In this document: positions 18,916 through 26,630 of the stretch, in pieces
How the letters are laid out: every line of letters begins with the position of its first letter
How positions within the stretch are numbered: position 1 is the first letter of the stretch
Assembly (NCBI GenBank): GCA_004292785.1
Contig: RDXG01000207.1
Location: forward strand, 1-33,407
Source of the DNA: Bacteroidota bacterium
GTDB taxonomy: Bacteria > Bacteroidota > Bacteroidia > Cytophagales > Thermoflexibacteraceae
DNA length: 33,407 nt
Direction of reading: 5' to 3'
The notes under the pieces: generated by a model
The model's database searches: none
What the model was told of the DNA's origin: nothing
What the model saw: the letters and a program-made list of their open reading frames with translations, nothing else
Program-made: the position numbers and the translations under genes

Positions 18916-19878
18916 TTATTTCCATCTCAAATTTATCCATTTTTCTTGTTGTCTTTCACTCAAAAATGTCCAAACCACCAAACGGCTGACCTTGTTTCCT
19001 TGTGCCATCTGAATGGTTTTTACTTCCCTTGCACCTGCTTTTTCGAGTGCTTCGTATATGTTTTTTAGGCTTGATTCTTTGGAAATTAGGCTAGAAAACC
19101 AAAAACAATTTGCCCAAAACTGTTTACTTTCCCAAACCATATCTCGTACAAATTTTTGTTCGCCTCCTTGACAACACAATTCACTGCTTTTTCCGCCAAA
19201 ATTCAACACTATTTTTGCATTTTTTTGCTGTTTCAAATGATTCAATTTACGCAAACTTTCGGCTTGTGCTTGTGCAACAGAGGAATGAAAAGGCGGATTA
19301 CAAATGGTCAAATCAATCAATTCGTCTTTTTGAATGATGCCATAAAAAATATTTTTTGGATTGTTTTGCAAAACCAATTCAATTTTATCCTCCAAAAAAG
19401 GATTAGATTCTATAATTTTATTTGCAGATTCTAAGGCAATCACGTCAATATCGGTAGCCACAAACGACCAGCCATATTCGGAATTTCCAATCAAAGGATA
19501 GACACAATTTGCCCCTACGCCAATATCTAAGCACTTTATCTGCTCTCCTGTCGGAATTTTATTTTCAAATTTACTGCCCAAAACGTCTGCTATATAATGA
19601 ATGTAATCGGCGCGGCTTGGAATTGGCGGACACAAATAATTTTCGGGAATGTCCCAATTTTTGATGCCATAAAAACATTTCAAAAGTGCTTTATTTAACA
19701 TTTTAACCGCCTTTGGATCAAAAAAATCAATCGACAAATCTTGATAATCATTTAACTCTACAAATTGCGCCAATTCTGGACAAAATTGGATCAATTCCTC
19801 AAAATTATAACGTTCCCGATGTTTATTTCTTGGATGCAAATTTGTTTTTTCCTTTGAATGTTCTATTTTTTTGGACAT
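18916..19878 (-). CDS. rlmF: 23S rRNA (adenine(1618)-N(6))-methyltransferase RlmF
   Basis: LHPRNKHRERYNFEELI, NWDIPENYLCPPIPSRADYIHYIADVL, CLDIGVGANCVYPLIG, LTICNPPFHSS. Confidence 0.92.
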   Translation of the reverse strand: MSKKIEHSKEKTNLHPRNKHRERYNFEELIQFCPELAQFVELNDYQDLSIDFFDPKAVKMLNKALLKCFYGIKNWDIPENYLCPPIPSRADYIHYIADVLGSKFENKIPTGEQIKCLDIGVGANCVYPLIGNSEYGWSFVATDIDVIALESANKIIESNPFLEDKIELVLQNNPKNIFYGIIQKDELIDLTICNPPFHSSVAQAQAESLRKLNHLKQQKNAKIVLNFGGKSSELCCQGGEQKFVRDMVWESKQFWANCFWFSSLISKESSLKNIYEALEKAGAREVKTIQMAQGNKVSRLVVWTFLSERQQEKWINLRWK

Positions 19879-19934
19879 ACGAATTTGGTAATTTTAACAA
19901 CAAAAATTCAGATACTTTTTTTGAAATAAATAAC

Positions 19935-19954
19935 TGTCCGACAAATGTCTGACT
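19935..19954. repeat. Palindromic repeat tgtccgacaaatgtctgact
   Basis: Exact reverse complement of 16430-16449. Confidence 0.6.
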
Positions 19955-19994
19955 TTTATTTATTTATAAAAATCGAACATTTCTGCATTTTCAG

Positions 19995-20016
19995 AAACGA
20001 ACAAAAATGTTCGTTT
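19995..20016. repeat. Hairpin aaacgaaca-aaaa-tgttcgttt downstream of argB
   Basis: Perfect 9-bp stem, 4-nt loop, just past the argB stop on the minus strand. Confidence 0.5.
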
Positions 20017-20033
20017 TACAAAAAAACAAAATT

Positions 20034-20816
20034 TTAATACAAAACTGTACTCACAAAATCAGGTTTTGCAAGTTTTCCCAACTGCAAAGCCTGTGCAATA
20101 TGAACTTTAGAAACACCTTTTTTGAGTGCATCAAAGGCATTATCAAGTTTTGGCAACATTCCATCGCTGACCGTTCCGTTGGCTTTTAGTTCTTGATAAG
20201 TTTGCCAAGTAATTTCTTTGATCAAGGAATCGTCATCTTTTGGATTTTGCAAAACGCCTTTTTTTTCAAAGCAATAAACCAATTCGGTTTCGTACAAATT
20301 TGCAAGCCCAACCGCCAAAGCAGAGGCAATGGTGTCGGCATTGGTGTTCAATAAATTTCCTTGCAAATCGTGGGTAATTGGGGCAAAAATTGGCGAAAAT
20401 TGGTTTTCCAACAAATTTTGGATCGCCTTTGCATTTACGCCTATAACATCACCAACCCAACCGTAATCCACTTCTTTAACTGCCCTTTTTACAGCCTGAA
20501 TGCTGTTCAAATCTGCTCCTGTCAAGCCGATGGCGTTACATTGTCGGGCTTGCAAATTTGCAACCATATTTTTGTTGATCAAACCCGCATAAACCATGAC
20601 AATGACTCGCAAATTTGCCTCATCAGTAATTCGCCTGCCGTTGTTCATTTGCACAGGAATTTTTAACTCCTCCGCTAATTTGGTGGCAATTTTTCCGCCG
20701 CCATGAACCAAAATTTTTCGGGCAGAAATATTGGTAAAATCGTCTAAAAAACGTTCCAAATCTGTTGGCGAATCAAGCACGTTTCCGCCAATTTTAATGA
20801 TGTATAATTTTTCCAT
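20034..20816 (-). CDS. argB: Acetylglutamate kinase
   Basis: YIIKIGGNVLD, KILVHGGGKIATKLAEEL, GLTGADLNSIQAVKR, GNLLNTNADTIASALAVGL, VSDGMLPKLDNAFDALKKGVSKVHI. Confidence 0.93.
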   Translation of the reverse strand: MEKLYIIKIGGNVLDSPTDLERFLDDFTNISARKILVHGGGKIATKLAEELKIPVQMNNGRRITDEANLRVIVMVYAGLINKNMVANLQARQCNAIGLTGADLNSIQAVKRAVKEVDYGWVGDVIGVNAKAIQNLLENQFSPIFAPITHDLQGNLLNTNADTIASALAVGLANLYETELVYCFEKKGVLQNPKDDDSLIKEITWQTYQELKANGTVSDGMLPKLDNAFDALKKGVSKVHIAQALQLGKLAKPDFVSTVLY

Positions 20817-20817
20817 G

Positions 20818-21180
20818 TTATTTTCTGTTTTCTTGCAAACTGACTGTTGCGCGCTGACAATTTCCTCCGATTGGTGGATTAAATTTGCTTACTTTTATTT
20901 CTACGCCTTCCACTTCTGCAAAACTTTCGAATACTTTGTTTTTAATTTTGTAGGCAATATGTTCCAGAAGTTTGGAAGGAATCATCATTTGTTCTTTGAC
21001 AATTTCGTATAATTTTCCGTAATTGACCGTATTTTTGATGGAATCTTCGGTTTCTGTGGCAGAGAAATCTACAAAAACTGTAATATCAACCGAATAGCGG
21101 TTTCCAATTTTTTGTTCTTCTTCAAAAACTCCGTGATACGCAAAAAATTCGATTTGTTCTAAGGTGATTTTATTGAGCAT
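20818..21180 (-). CDS. folB: Dihydroneopterin aldolase
   Basis: ITLEQIEFFAYHGVFEEEQKIGNRYSVDITVFVDF...TVNYGKLYEIVKEQMMIPSKLLEHIAYKI. Confidence 0.92.
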   Translation of the reverse strand: MLNKITLEQIEFFAYHGVFEEEQKIGNRYSVDITVFVDFSATETEDSIKNTVNYGKLYEIVKEQMMIPSKLLEHIAYKIKNKVFESFAEVEGVEIKVSKFNPPIGGNCQRATVSLQENRK

Positions 21181-21183
21181 AAT

Positions 21184-22173
21184 TTATTTAGTTTTTATAA
21201 TTTTAAACAAAGTTCCTAATGTAATCCTAAAAAACATCAAAAAACCGTTTTTGTAAGAGAATTCAGAAAAAATCCAATCTGAAAACAGACTAAAATTTGG
21301 CGAATTTTGCAAAAATAATTCTTTCCAATAAAAAGATAGTTCTTTGTCAAAATCTTTTTGAGAATAAATTTGTGTTTTTTGGTTCGCAATTCGCAATTTC
21401 AACAGCCAATTTTTGGCAATTTCCCAATCCAAAAAGTCCAAATCTGCAATTTTTTTGTGGTTTTGCAAATCGTTTTCGTTTGGCAAAATTCCCAAATTTG
21501 CTAAATTTGCGCCAACAATTTTGTAATGATTTTCCAACAACAACTCTTTTTTTGTTTGGCTAATGTTGTTGCCATGTACCCGATATTTGATCAAAATTTT
21601 GGGCAAATTTGCCATTTCGTATTTTTGCAAAATCCTTGACCACAAATCGTAATCCTCCGCAGGCGGATATTCGTTTCTGTAAGAAAATTCATTAAAAATT
21701 TCTCGCCTAATCATCATCGAAGGGTGTGCAAAACAGTTCCTAAAAAGCATTTTTACCTTAATTTCTTCACTTTTTGTAGGCAAATTCCAAGTATTTTTAA
21801 CATTGTTTTCCCCATCAATAACTTCTACCCAACTTCCCACTGCCGCCACTTTGGGGTGCTGTTCCAAAAAATTGACTTGTTCTTTCAAACGGTTTGGATA
21901 TGCCCAATCGTCGCAATCTAAAATGGCAAAATATTTTCTGTTTGCCTCTTGCAAAGCCCTATGTTTTGCCAATGCAAGCCCTTGATTTCGAGCATTTTGT
22001 AGAAAACGAATTTTTGGGGAATCAATCTCTCGCACAATTTGCGCGCTTCTGTCTGTTGAACCATCGTCAAGAATAAGCAACTCAAAATCCTGAAAACTTT
22101 GGTTCAGAATACTTTTTATTGCCGATTCCAAATATTTTTCTCCGTTAAAAACGAGCATACAAACCGTAATCAT
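21184..22173 (-). CDS. Glycosyltransferase family 2
   Basis: ITVCMLVFNGEKYLESAIKSILNQSFQDFELLILDDGSTDRSAQIV, FAILDCDDWAYPNRLKEQV. Confidence 0.92.
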   Translation of the reverse strand: MITVCMLVFNGEKYLESAIKSILNQSFQDFELLILDDGSTDRSAQIVREIDSPKIRFLQNARNQGLALAKHRALQEANRKYFAILDCDDWAYPNRLKEQVNFLEQHPKVAAVGSWVEVIDGENNVKNTWNLPTKSEEIKVKMLFRNCFAHPSMMIRREIFNEFSYRNEYPPAEDYDLWSRILQKYEMANLPKILIKYRVHGNNISQTKKELLLENHYKIVGANLANLGILPNENDLQNHKKIADLDFLDWEIAKNWLLKLRIANQKTQIYSQKDFDKELSFYWKELFLQNSPNFSLFSDWIFSEFSYKNGFLMFFRITLGTLFKIIKTK

Positions 22174-22210
22174 TTTTGAATTAATTTTGCTTGTGGTAAA
22201 TTTTTTTACT

Positions 22211-22262
22211 TTTTTGTGATGTCAAGTTCTCAAACCTTTTTGTGATGTCAGGTTCTCAAACC
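22211..22262. repeat. 26-bp tandem direct repeat, two copies (one mismatch)
   Basis: tttttgtgatgtcaagttctcaaacc / tttttgtgatgtcaggttctcaaacc. Confidence 0.75.
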
Positions 22263-22372
22263 TGACATATTTTGGTTTCTTAAAACCAAAATTGCAAGAT
22301 TTAAGAATCTTGCAACACGATCAAATTATTAGTAAAATATTTGCTATAAAAAGTCCGACTTGCGTCTGACTT
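22245..22372. repeat. Cluster of four hairpins, each with a 9-10 bp stem and a 4-nt loop
   Basis: atgtcaggtt-ctca-aacctgacat (22245-22268); attttggttt-ctta-aaaccaaaat (22269-22292); ttgcaagatt-taag-aatcttgcaa (22292-22315); aagtccgac-ttgc-gtctgactt (22351-22372, one mismatch). Confidence 0.75.
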
Positions 22373-22386
22373 AGGTTTAGTTTTTT

Positions 22387-23190
22387 TTATTTTAAAGAAT
22401 CAACGGCTTTTCTTACACTTCCGTGTTTTTCTAGCAATTCTGTGGCAATTTCTCGGCTTAATTGGGTTTCTTCCATAATCATTTTGATTCCTCTTTCCAC
22501 CAATTTTAGGTTGCTCATTTGCATATCAACCATTTTGTTTCCCTTCACTTTTCCCAATCGGATCATGATCGAAGTAGAGATCATGTTTAAGGTCAATTTT
22601 TGTGCAGTTCCTGCCTTCATTCGCGTACTTCCTGTAACAAATTCAGCTCCGACAATGACTTCAATCTTAAATTTTGCCACTTTTGTCAAGTCCGATTCTG
22701 GGTTACAAACAATGCAAGCAGTCAAAATATTTGCTTCATTGCATTTTTTCAAACCGCCAATTACATAAGGTGTTCTGCCAGAGGCGGCAATGCCAATCAC
22801 CGAGTCGTTTTCGTTAATTTGATGTGCTTTTAGGTCTTCCCAAGCCTGATGTTGGTCGTCTTCTGCAAACTCTACAGCCTTTCTGATGGCTTGATCTCCG
22901 CCTGCAATAATGCCGACTACCAAACCATGATCTACGCCATAAGTTGGTGGACATTCAGAGGCATCAACAATGCCCAATCTGCCGCTTGTGCCTGCGCCAA
23001 TGTAAAACAATCTGCCGCCATTTTTCATTTTTGCCACAATCGCTTCTACTGCTTTTTCTATTTGCGGAATGGCTTTTTCAACGGCAAGAGGTACGGTTTT
23101 GTCTTCTTGATTGATGCTTTTTAATAGGTTTCGAACCGACATTTGTTCGAGATTTTGATAATAAGAAGTAGATTCTGTAATTGATTTCAT
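22387..23190 (-). CDS. murQ: N-acetylmuramic acid 6-phosphate etherase
   Basis: MKSITESTSYYQNLEQMSVRNLLKSINQED, RLFYIGAGTSGRLGIVDASECPPTYGV, VVGIIAGGDQAIRKAVEFAED, GSTRMKAGTAQKLTLNMIST. Start trimmed to ATG 23190. Confidence 0.92.
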   Translation of the reverse strand: MKSITESTSYYQNLEQMSVRNLLKSINQEDKTVPLAVEKAIPQIEKAVEAIVAKMKNGGRLFYIGAGTSGRLGIVDASECPPTYGVDHGLVVGIIAGGDQAIRKAVEFAEDDQHQAWEDLKAHQINENDSVIGIAASGRTPYVIGGLKKCNEANILTACIVCNPESDLTKVAKFKIEVIVGAEFVTGSTRMKAGTAQKLTLNMISTSIMIRLGKVKGNKMVDMQMSNLKLVERGIKMIMEETQLSREIATELLEKHGSVRKAVDSLK

Positions 23191-23345
23191 GAATTTTTTG
23201 ATATTTATTAATTTATAAACTTTTAATTTTGTTACATTATTATTTGTTACCATAGGTTTTCTGCATCTTTGAAAGAAGTTTTTGTCTAATTTAAGCACTA
23301 TAATTGTCATAAGTATCCAATTAAAATTAGTTATAATTATTTTGT

Positions 23346-23415
23346 TAAGTAACTCCTTGATAATCAGATTTATCCGACACCTTCGAGGTGTCGGCTAATT
23401 GTGCATAATTACTTA
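23346..23415. repeat. TAAGTAA...TTACTTA element with hairpin around ccgacacct-tcg-aggtgtcgg
   Basis: TAAGTAA 23346-23352, TTACTTA 23409-23415; core matches the 5767-5795 hairpin. Confidence 0.6.
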
Positions 23416-23451
23416 TAAAAAAATATTTATTTGCTTAATTTTTACAAAACA

Positions 23452-23483
23452 TTTGGAAATATGAAATTTTTTTTTCAGTTTTG
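23452..23483 (+). promoter_or_regulatory. Candidate promoter for the rplM-rpsI operon (TTTG-N20-CAGTTTTG)
   Basis: TTTG 23452-23455 and CAGTTTTG 23476-23483, one mismatch to TAnnTTTG, 38 nt before the ATG. Confidence 0.35.
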
Positions 23484-23521
23484 CAAACATTTTTAAATAA
23501 ATTTTTAACAAAAATCCCTCA

Positions 23522-23974
23522 ATGGATACGCTAAGTTACAGAACTATCTCGGCAAACGCGCAAACGGTTGTCAAAGATTGGGTGATTGTCGATGCTCAAT
23601 CTGCGGTCTTAGGGCGATTTGCTAGCCAAGTTGCTATGATTATCAGAGGCAAACACAAAGCTAGTTACACGCCTCACGTGGACTGTGGAGATAATGTGAT
23701 TGTCATAAACGCTGACAAAATCCGACTCACAGGCAAAAAAATGAACGAAAAAGAAATTATTTCTTACACAGGTTATCCTGGTGGACAACGTTTTATTACG
23801 CCTAAGAAAATGTTAATCAAAGTTCCTACTCGTTTAGTAGAAAGAGCTATTAGATTGATGCTGCCAAAAAATCGTTTGGGCAGAAAACTTTTTACGAATT
23901 TGTATGTTTACGCAGGTTCTGAACATCCTCATCAAGCTCAACAACCTAAAAAAATTGAACTAAAATGGAAATAA
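23522..23974 (+). CDS. rplM: 50S ribosomal protein L13
   Basis: [73 protein letters not shown]. Confidence 0.96.
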   Translation: MDTLSYRTISANAQTVVKDWVIVDAQSAVLGRFASQVAMIIRGKHKASYTPHVDCGDNVIVINADKIRLTGKKMNEKEIISYTGYPGGQRFITPKKMLIKVPTRLVERAIRLMLPKNRLGRKLFTNLYVYAGSEHPHQAQQPKKIELKWK

Positions 23975-24351
23975 TTAACACTTTAGGCAGAAGAAAAACC
24001 TCTGTGGCAAGAATCTATTTGTCACCAGGTAGCGGAAAAATTACTGTTAATAAGAGAGAATTTGCAGAGTATTTTCCTTCAGAAATTTCGCGCATCGTCA
24101 TTAATCAACCTTTTGTTACTACTAAAACATTAGGTACTTATGACGTAAAAGTAAACGTAAGTGGAGGTGGTTCTACAGGGCAAGCAGAAGCTATTCGTTT
24201 AGCTATTTCTAGAGCTTTGTGTGAAATTAGCCCAGAAAACAGACCACCGTTAAAAGTGGAAGGTTATCTTACTCGTGATCCGAGAATGGTGGAACGTAAA
24301 AAATACGGCAGACGTAAAGCTCGTAGAAGATTCCAGTTCTCTAAACGTTAA
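23965..24351 (+). CDS. rpsI: 30S ribosomal protein S9
   Basis: [26 protein letters not shown]...[14 protein letters not shown]; overlaps rplM by 10 bp. Confidence 0.96.
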   Translation: MEIINTLGRRKTSVARIYLSPGSGKITVNKREFAEYFPSEISRIVINQPFVTTKTLGTYDVKVNVSGGGSTGQAEAIRLAISRALCEISPENRPPLKVEGYLTRDPRMVERKKYGRRKARRRFQFSKR

Positions 24352-24414
24352 TTTCTGTTTTTTTAGAAACTTTATGTTTTTAAGGAAATACACACTCTCT
24401 AACAAAGTATTAAA

Positions 24415-25224
24415 ATGGCTAATTTAGAATATAAAGATTTGCTAAACGCAGGTGTTCATTTTGGGCATTTGCGAAGAAAGTGGAATCCAAAAATGGCTCC
24501 CTATATTTTTATGGAGCGCAATGATATTCACATCATTGACTTAAACAAAACCTTAGCTTGCTTGGAAAAGGCAAGTGAGGCGATCAAAAAAATTGTACGT
24601 TCTGGTAGAAAAATCATGTTCGTTGCGACCAAAAAACAAGCCAAAGAGTTTGTTTCGGAAGAAGCGCGTCGTTTGAAAATGCCTTACGTAACAGAACGTT
24701 GGTTGGGCGGTATGCTTACTAATTTTGCAACGATCAGAAAATCATTGAAAAAATTGGCGGGCATCGAGAAATTGATGAAAGAAGAAGCCTACAAAAGTTT
24801 AGCAAAAAAAGAACGCTTAATGAAAATGCGTGAAAAAGCTAAATTGGAGAAAATTTTGGGCGGTATTTCTGACCAAACTCGTCTTCCTGCGGCTTTGTTT
24901 ATTGTTGACGTAAAACGCGAACACATTGCTATCAAAGAAGCACAGCGCTTAAATATTCCTATTTTTGCGATGGTAGACACAAATTCTGATCCTACTCTGG
25001 TAGATTTTCCTATACCTGCTAATGATGATGCTTTCAAATCTATTTCTTTGATTATGGGAGCTATCGGCAAAGCTATTGACGAAGCAGGAATGGAAAGAAA
25101 AAATGAAAAAGACACTGTTAAACTCAAAGAAGAAGAGGACTTTAAAAGAGGAGTTGACGAGGGCAGTGAATCTGATTCTAGTAAAAAATCAAAAAGAACA
25201 GATTCTGCTATTGATGAAGACTAA
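24415..25224 (+). CDS. rpsB: 30S ribosomal protein S2
   Basis: [79 protein letters not shown]. Confidence 0.96.
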   Translation: MANLEYKDLLNAGVHFGHLRRKWNPKMAPYIFMERNDIHIIDLNKTLACLEKASEAIKKIVRSGRKIMFVATKKQAKEFVSEEARRLKMPYVTERWLGGMLTNFATIRKSLKKLAGIEKLMKEEAYKSLAKKERLMKMREKAKLEKILGGISDQTRLPAALFIVDVKREHIAIKEAQRLNIPIFAMVDTNSDPTLVDFPIPANDDAFKSISLIMGAIGKAIDEAGMERKNEKDTVKLKEEEDFKRGVDEGSESDSSKKSKRTDSAIDED

Positions 25225-25246
25225 GTTATTTTCATAAATTTGTTCT

Positions 25247-25290
25247 AAACTTCTAGAATCTATAAAGATTTTAGAAGTTTTTTTTATTTT
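25247..25290 (+). terminator. Rho-independent-type terminator after rpsB
   Basis: aaacttctagaatct-ataa-agattttagaagttt followed by a T-run. Confidence 0.75.
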
Positions 25291-25316
25291 TGTCTTTCAC
25301 TAAATAATTATTTCCC

Positions 25317-26216
25317 TTGAATATCTTAGAAATCCAAAAAGTAAGCAAAAACTACTCTGGGCATATTGCTTTGTCAGAAGTAAGTTTAAATATTCCTGAA
25401 AAATCTATTTTTGGGTTATTAGGACCTAATGGAGCAGGCAAAACTTCTTTAATTCGTATTATTACCCAAATAACTGCTGCGGATAGTGGGCAAGTATATT
25501 TTGGAGGTGAATTATTACAAAGGGAACACATTTCGCAAATTGGCTATCTTCCAGAAGAAAGAGGGCTTTATAAAAAAATGCAAGTGGGCGAACAACTCAT
25601 GTATTTGGCGCAACTTAAAGGAATGTCTGCCACAGAAGCCAAACAAAAATTAAAACTATGGTTTGAAAAATTTGAGATTGTAAGTTGGTGGAAAAAGAAT
25701 ATAGAAGACTTGTCTAAGGGTATGCAACAAAAAGTGCAATTTATTGCAACAGTTTTACATCAGCCTAGATTAATTATTTTAGATGAACCTTTCTCTGGCT
25801 TTGATCCAATCAATGCAAATTTGATTAAAGACGAAATTTTGGAACTTAAAAAACAAGGAAGCACCATTATTTTTTCTACACACCGCATGGAATCAGTAGA
25901 GGAACTTTGCGATTATATTGCATTGATTAATCAGGCTAGAAAGATTTTAGACGGAAAGAAAAATGATATAAAAAATGCTTACAAAGATAATATTTATCTT
26001 GTAGAAACAGAATCAGAGTTGCTTGGTAATGATACTTTTCAAGTCTTAAAAACTGAATCACTTGACGAAGTGAATAAAAACACAGTCAAACTTATTCAAG
26101 GAAACAGTAGCCATTTGATTCAAGAAGTTTTGAAACAAACAGCCATTATTTCTTTTAAGGAATATGTACCAAGTATCAATGAGATATTTATTTCCAAAGT
26201 AGGTAAAACAGAGTAA
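25317..26216 (+). CDS. ABC transporter ATP-binding protein (NatA-like, C-terminal DUF4162-type region)
   Basis: Walker A GLLGPNGAGKTSL, signature DLSKGMQQKVQF, Walker B LIILDEPFSGFDP, FSTHRMESVEEL; TTG start. Confidence 0.9.
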   Translation: MNILEIQKVSKNYSGHIALSEVSLNIPEKSIFGLLGPNGAGKTSLIRIITQITAADSGQVYFGGELLQREHISQIGYLPEERGLYKKMQVGEQLMYLAQLKGMSATEAKQKLKLWFEKFEIVSWWKKNIEDLSKGMQQKVQFIATVLHQPRLIILDEPFSGFDPINANLIKDEILELKKQGSTIIFSTHRMESVEELCDYIALINQARKILDGKKNDIKNAYKDNIYLVETESELLGNDTFQVLKTESLDEVNKNTVKLIQGNSSHLIQEVLKQTAIISFKEYVPSINEIFISKVGKTE

Positions 26217-26609
26217 TTAATTCTCATATTCTACTAAATTCATAGGAAACCCAGATTCTTCTATAAAGTCTTCTGCTTCCATTTGAAGTTCGTCATCGTC
26301 TGGATTTGGGTATAACCAATTAATGGTTATTTGTTTTCCGCTATCTTTGTGTTTCTTTAATAATTTTATCATTTCTAAAATAGCCCTAGAAGAACTCGTA
26401 TTAAAATAAGTGAGTTGAAAAGACAAATCAAGGCTTTGTCCTCCTTCGGAAAAATAATTATTAAGCCATTTCATCAAATTATTATAGAAGTCAAAGGACT
26501 CTTCAAGGTAAGATTCTCCTTGAATCAAACATTCTCCTGTATTGGCATCAAAACTAACATAAGGAGTAAAGTAAGTATTACTAACACCTTTGATTAATAA
26601 GTTCTGCAT
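26217..26609 (-). CDS. SiaC-family regulatory phosphoprotein (DUF1987)
   Basis: 130 aa; TPYVSFDANTGECLIQGESYLEESFDFYNNLMKWLNNYF, LTYFNTSSSRAILEMIKLL, INWLYPNPDDDELQMEAEDF. Confidence 0.85.
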   Translation of the reverse strand: MQNLLIKGVSNTYFTPYVSFDANTGECLIQGESYLEESFDFYNNLMKWLNNYFSEGGQSLDLSFQLTYFNTSSSRAILEMIKLLKKHKDSGKQITINWLYPNPDDDELQMEAEDFIEESGFPMNLVEYEN

Positions 26610-26630
26610 TTGATTAAAAATTTATTCGTT

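Noticed and set aside
22211-22262. Possible CRISPR-like repeat
   Set aside because: Only two directly abutting copies, no spacers, no cas genes.
14681-23190. GH3 (NagZ-like) and murQ as one peptidoglycan-recycling cluster
   Set aside because: Genes are about 6 kb apart, on opposite strands, with unrelated genes between; functional link is plausible but not a locus.
23965-23974. rplM/rpsI 10-bp overlap as a possible frameshift
   Set aside because: Both proteins are complete with normal termini; ordinary translational coupling.
24789-25127. 112-aa minus-strand ORF inside rpsB
   Set aside because: Shadow ORF of a ribosomal protein gene.
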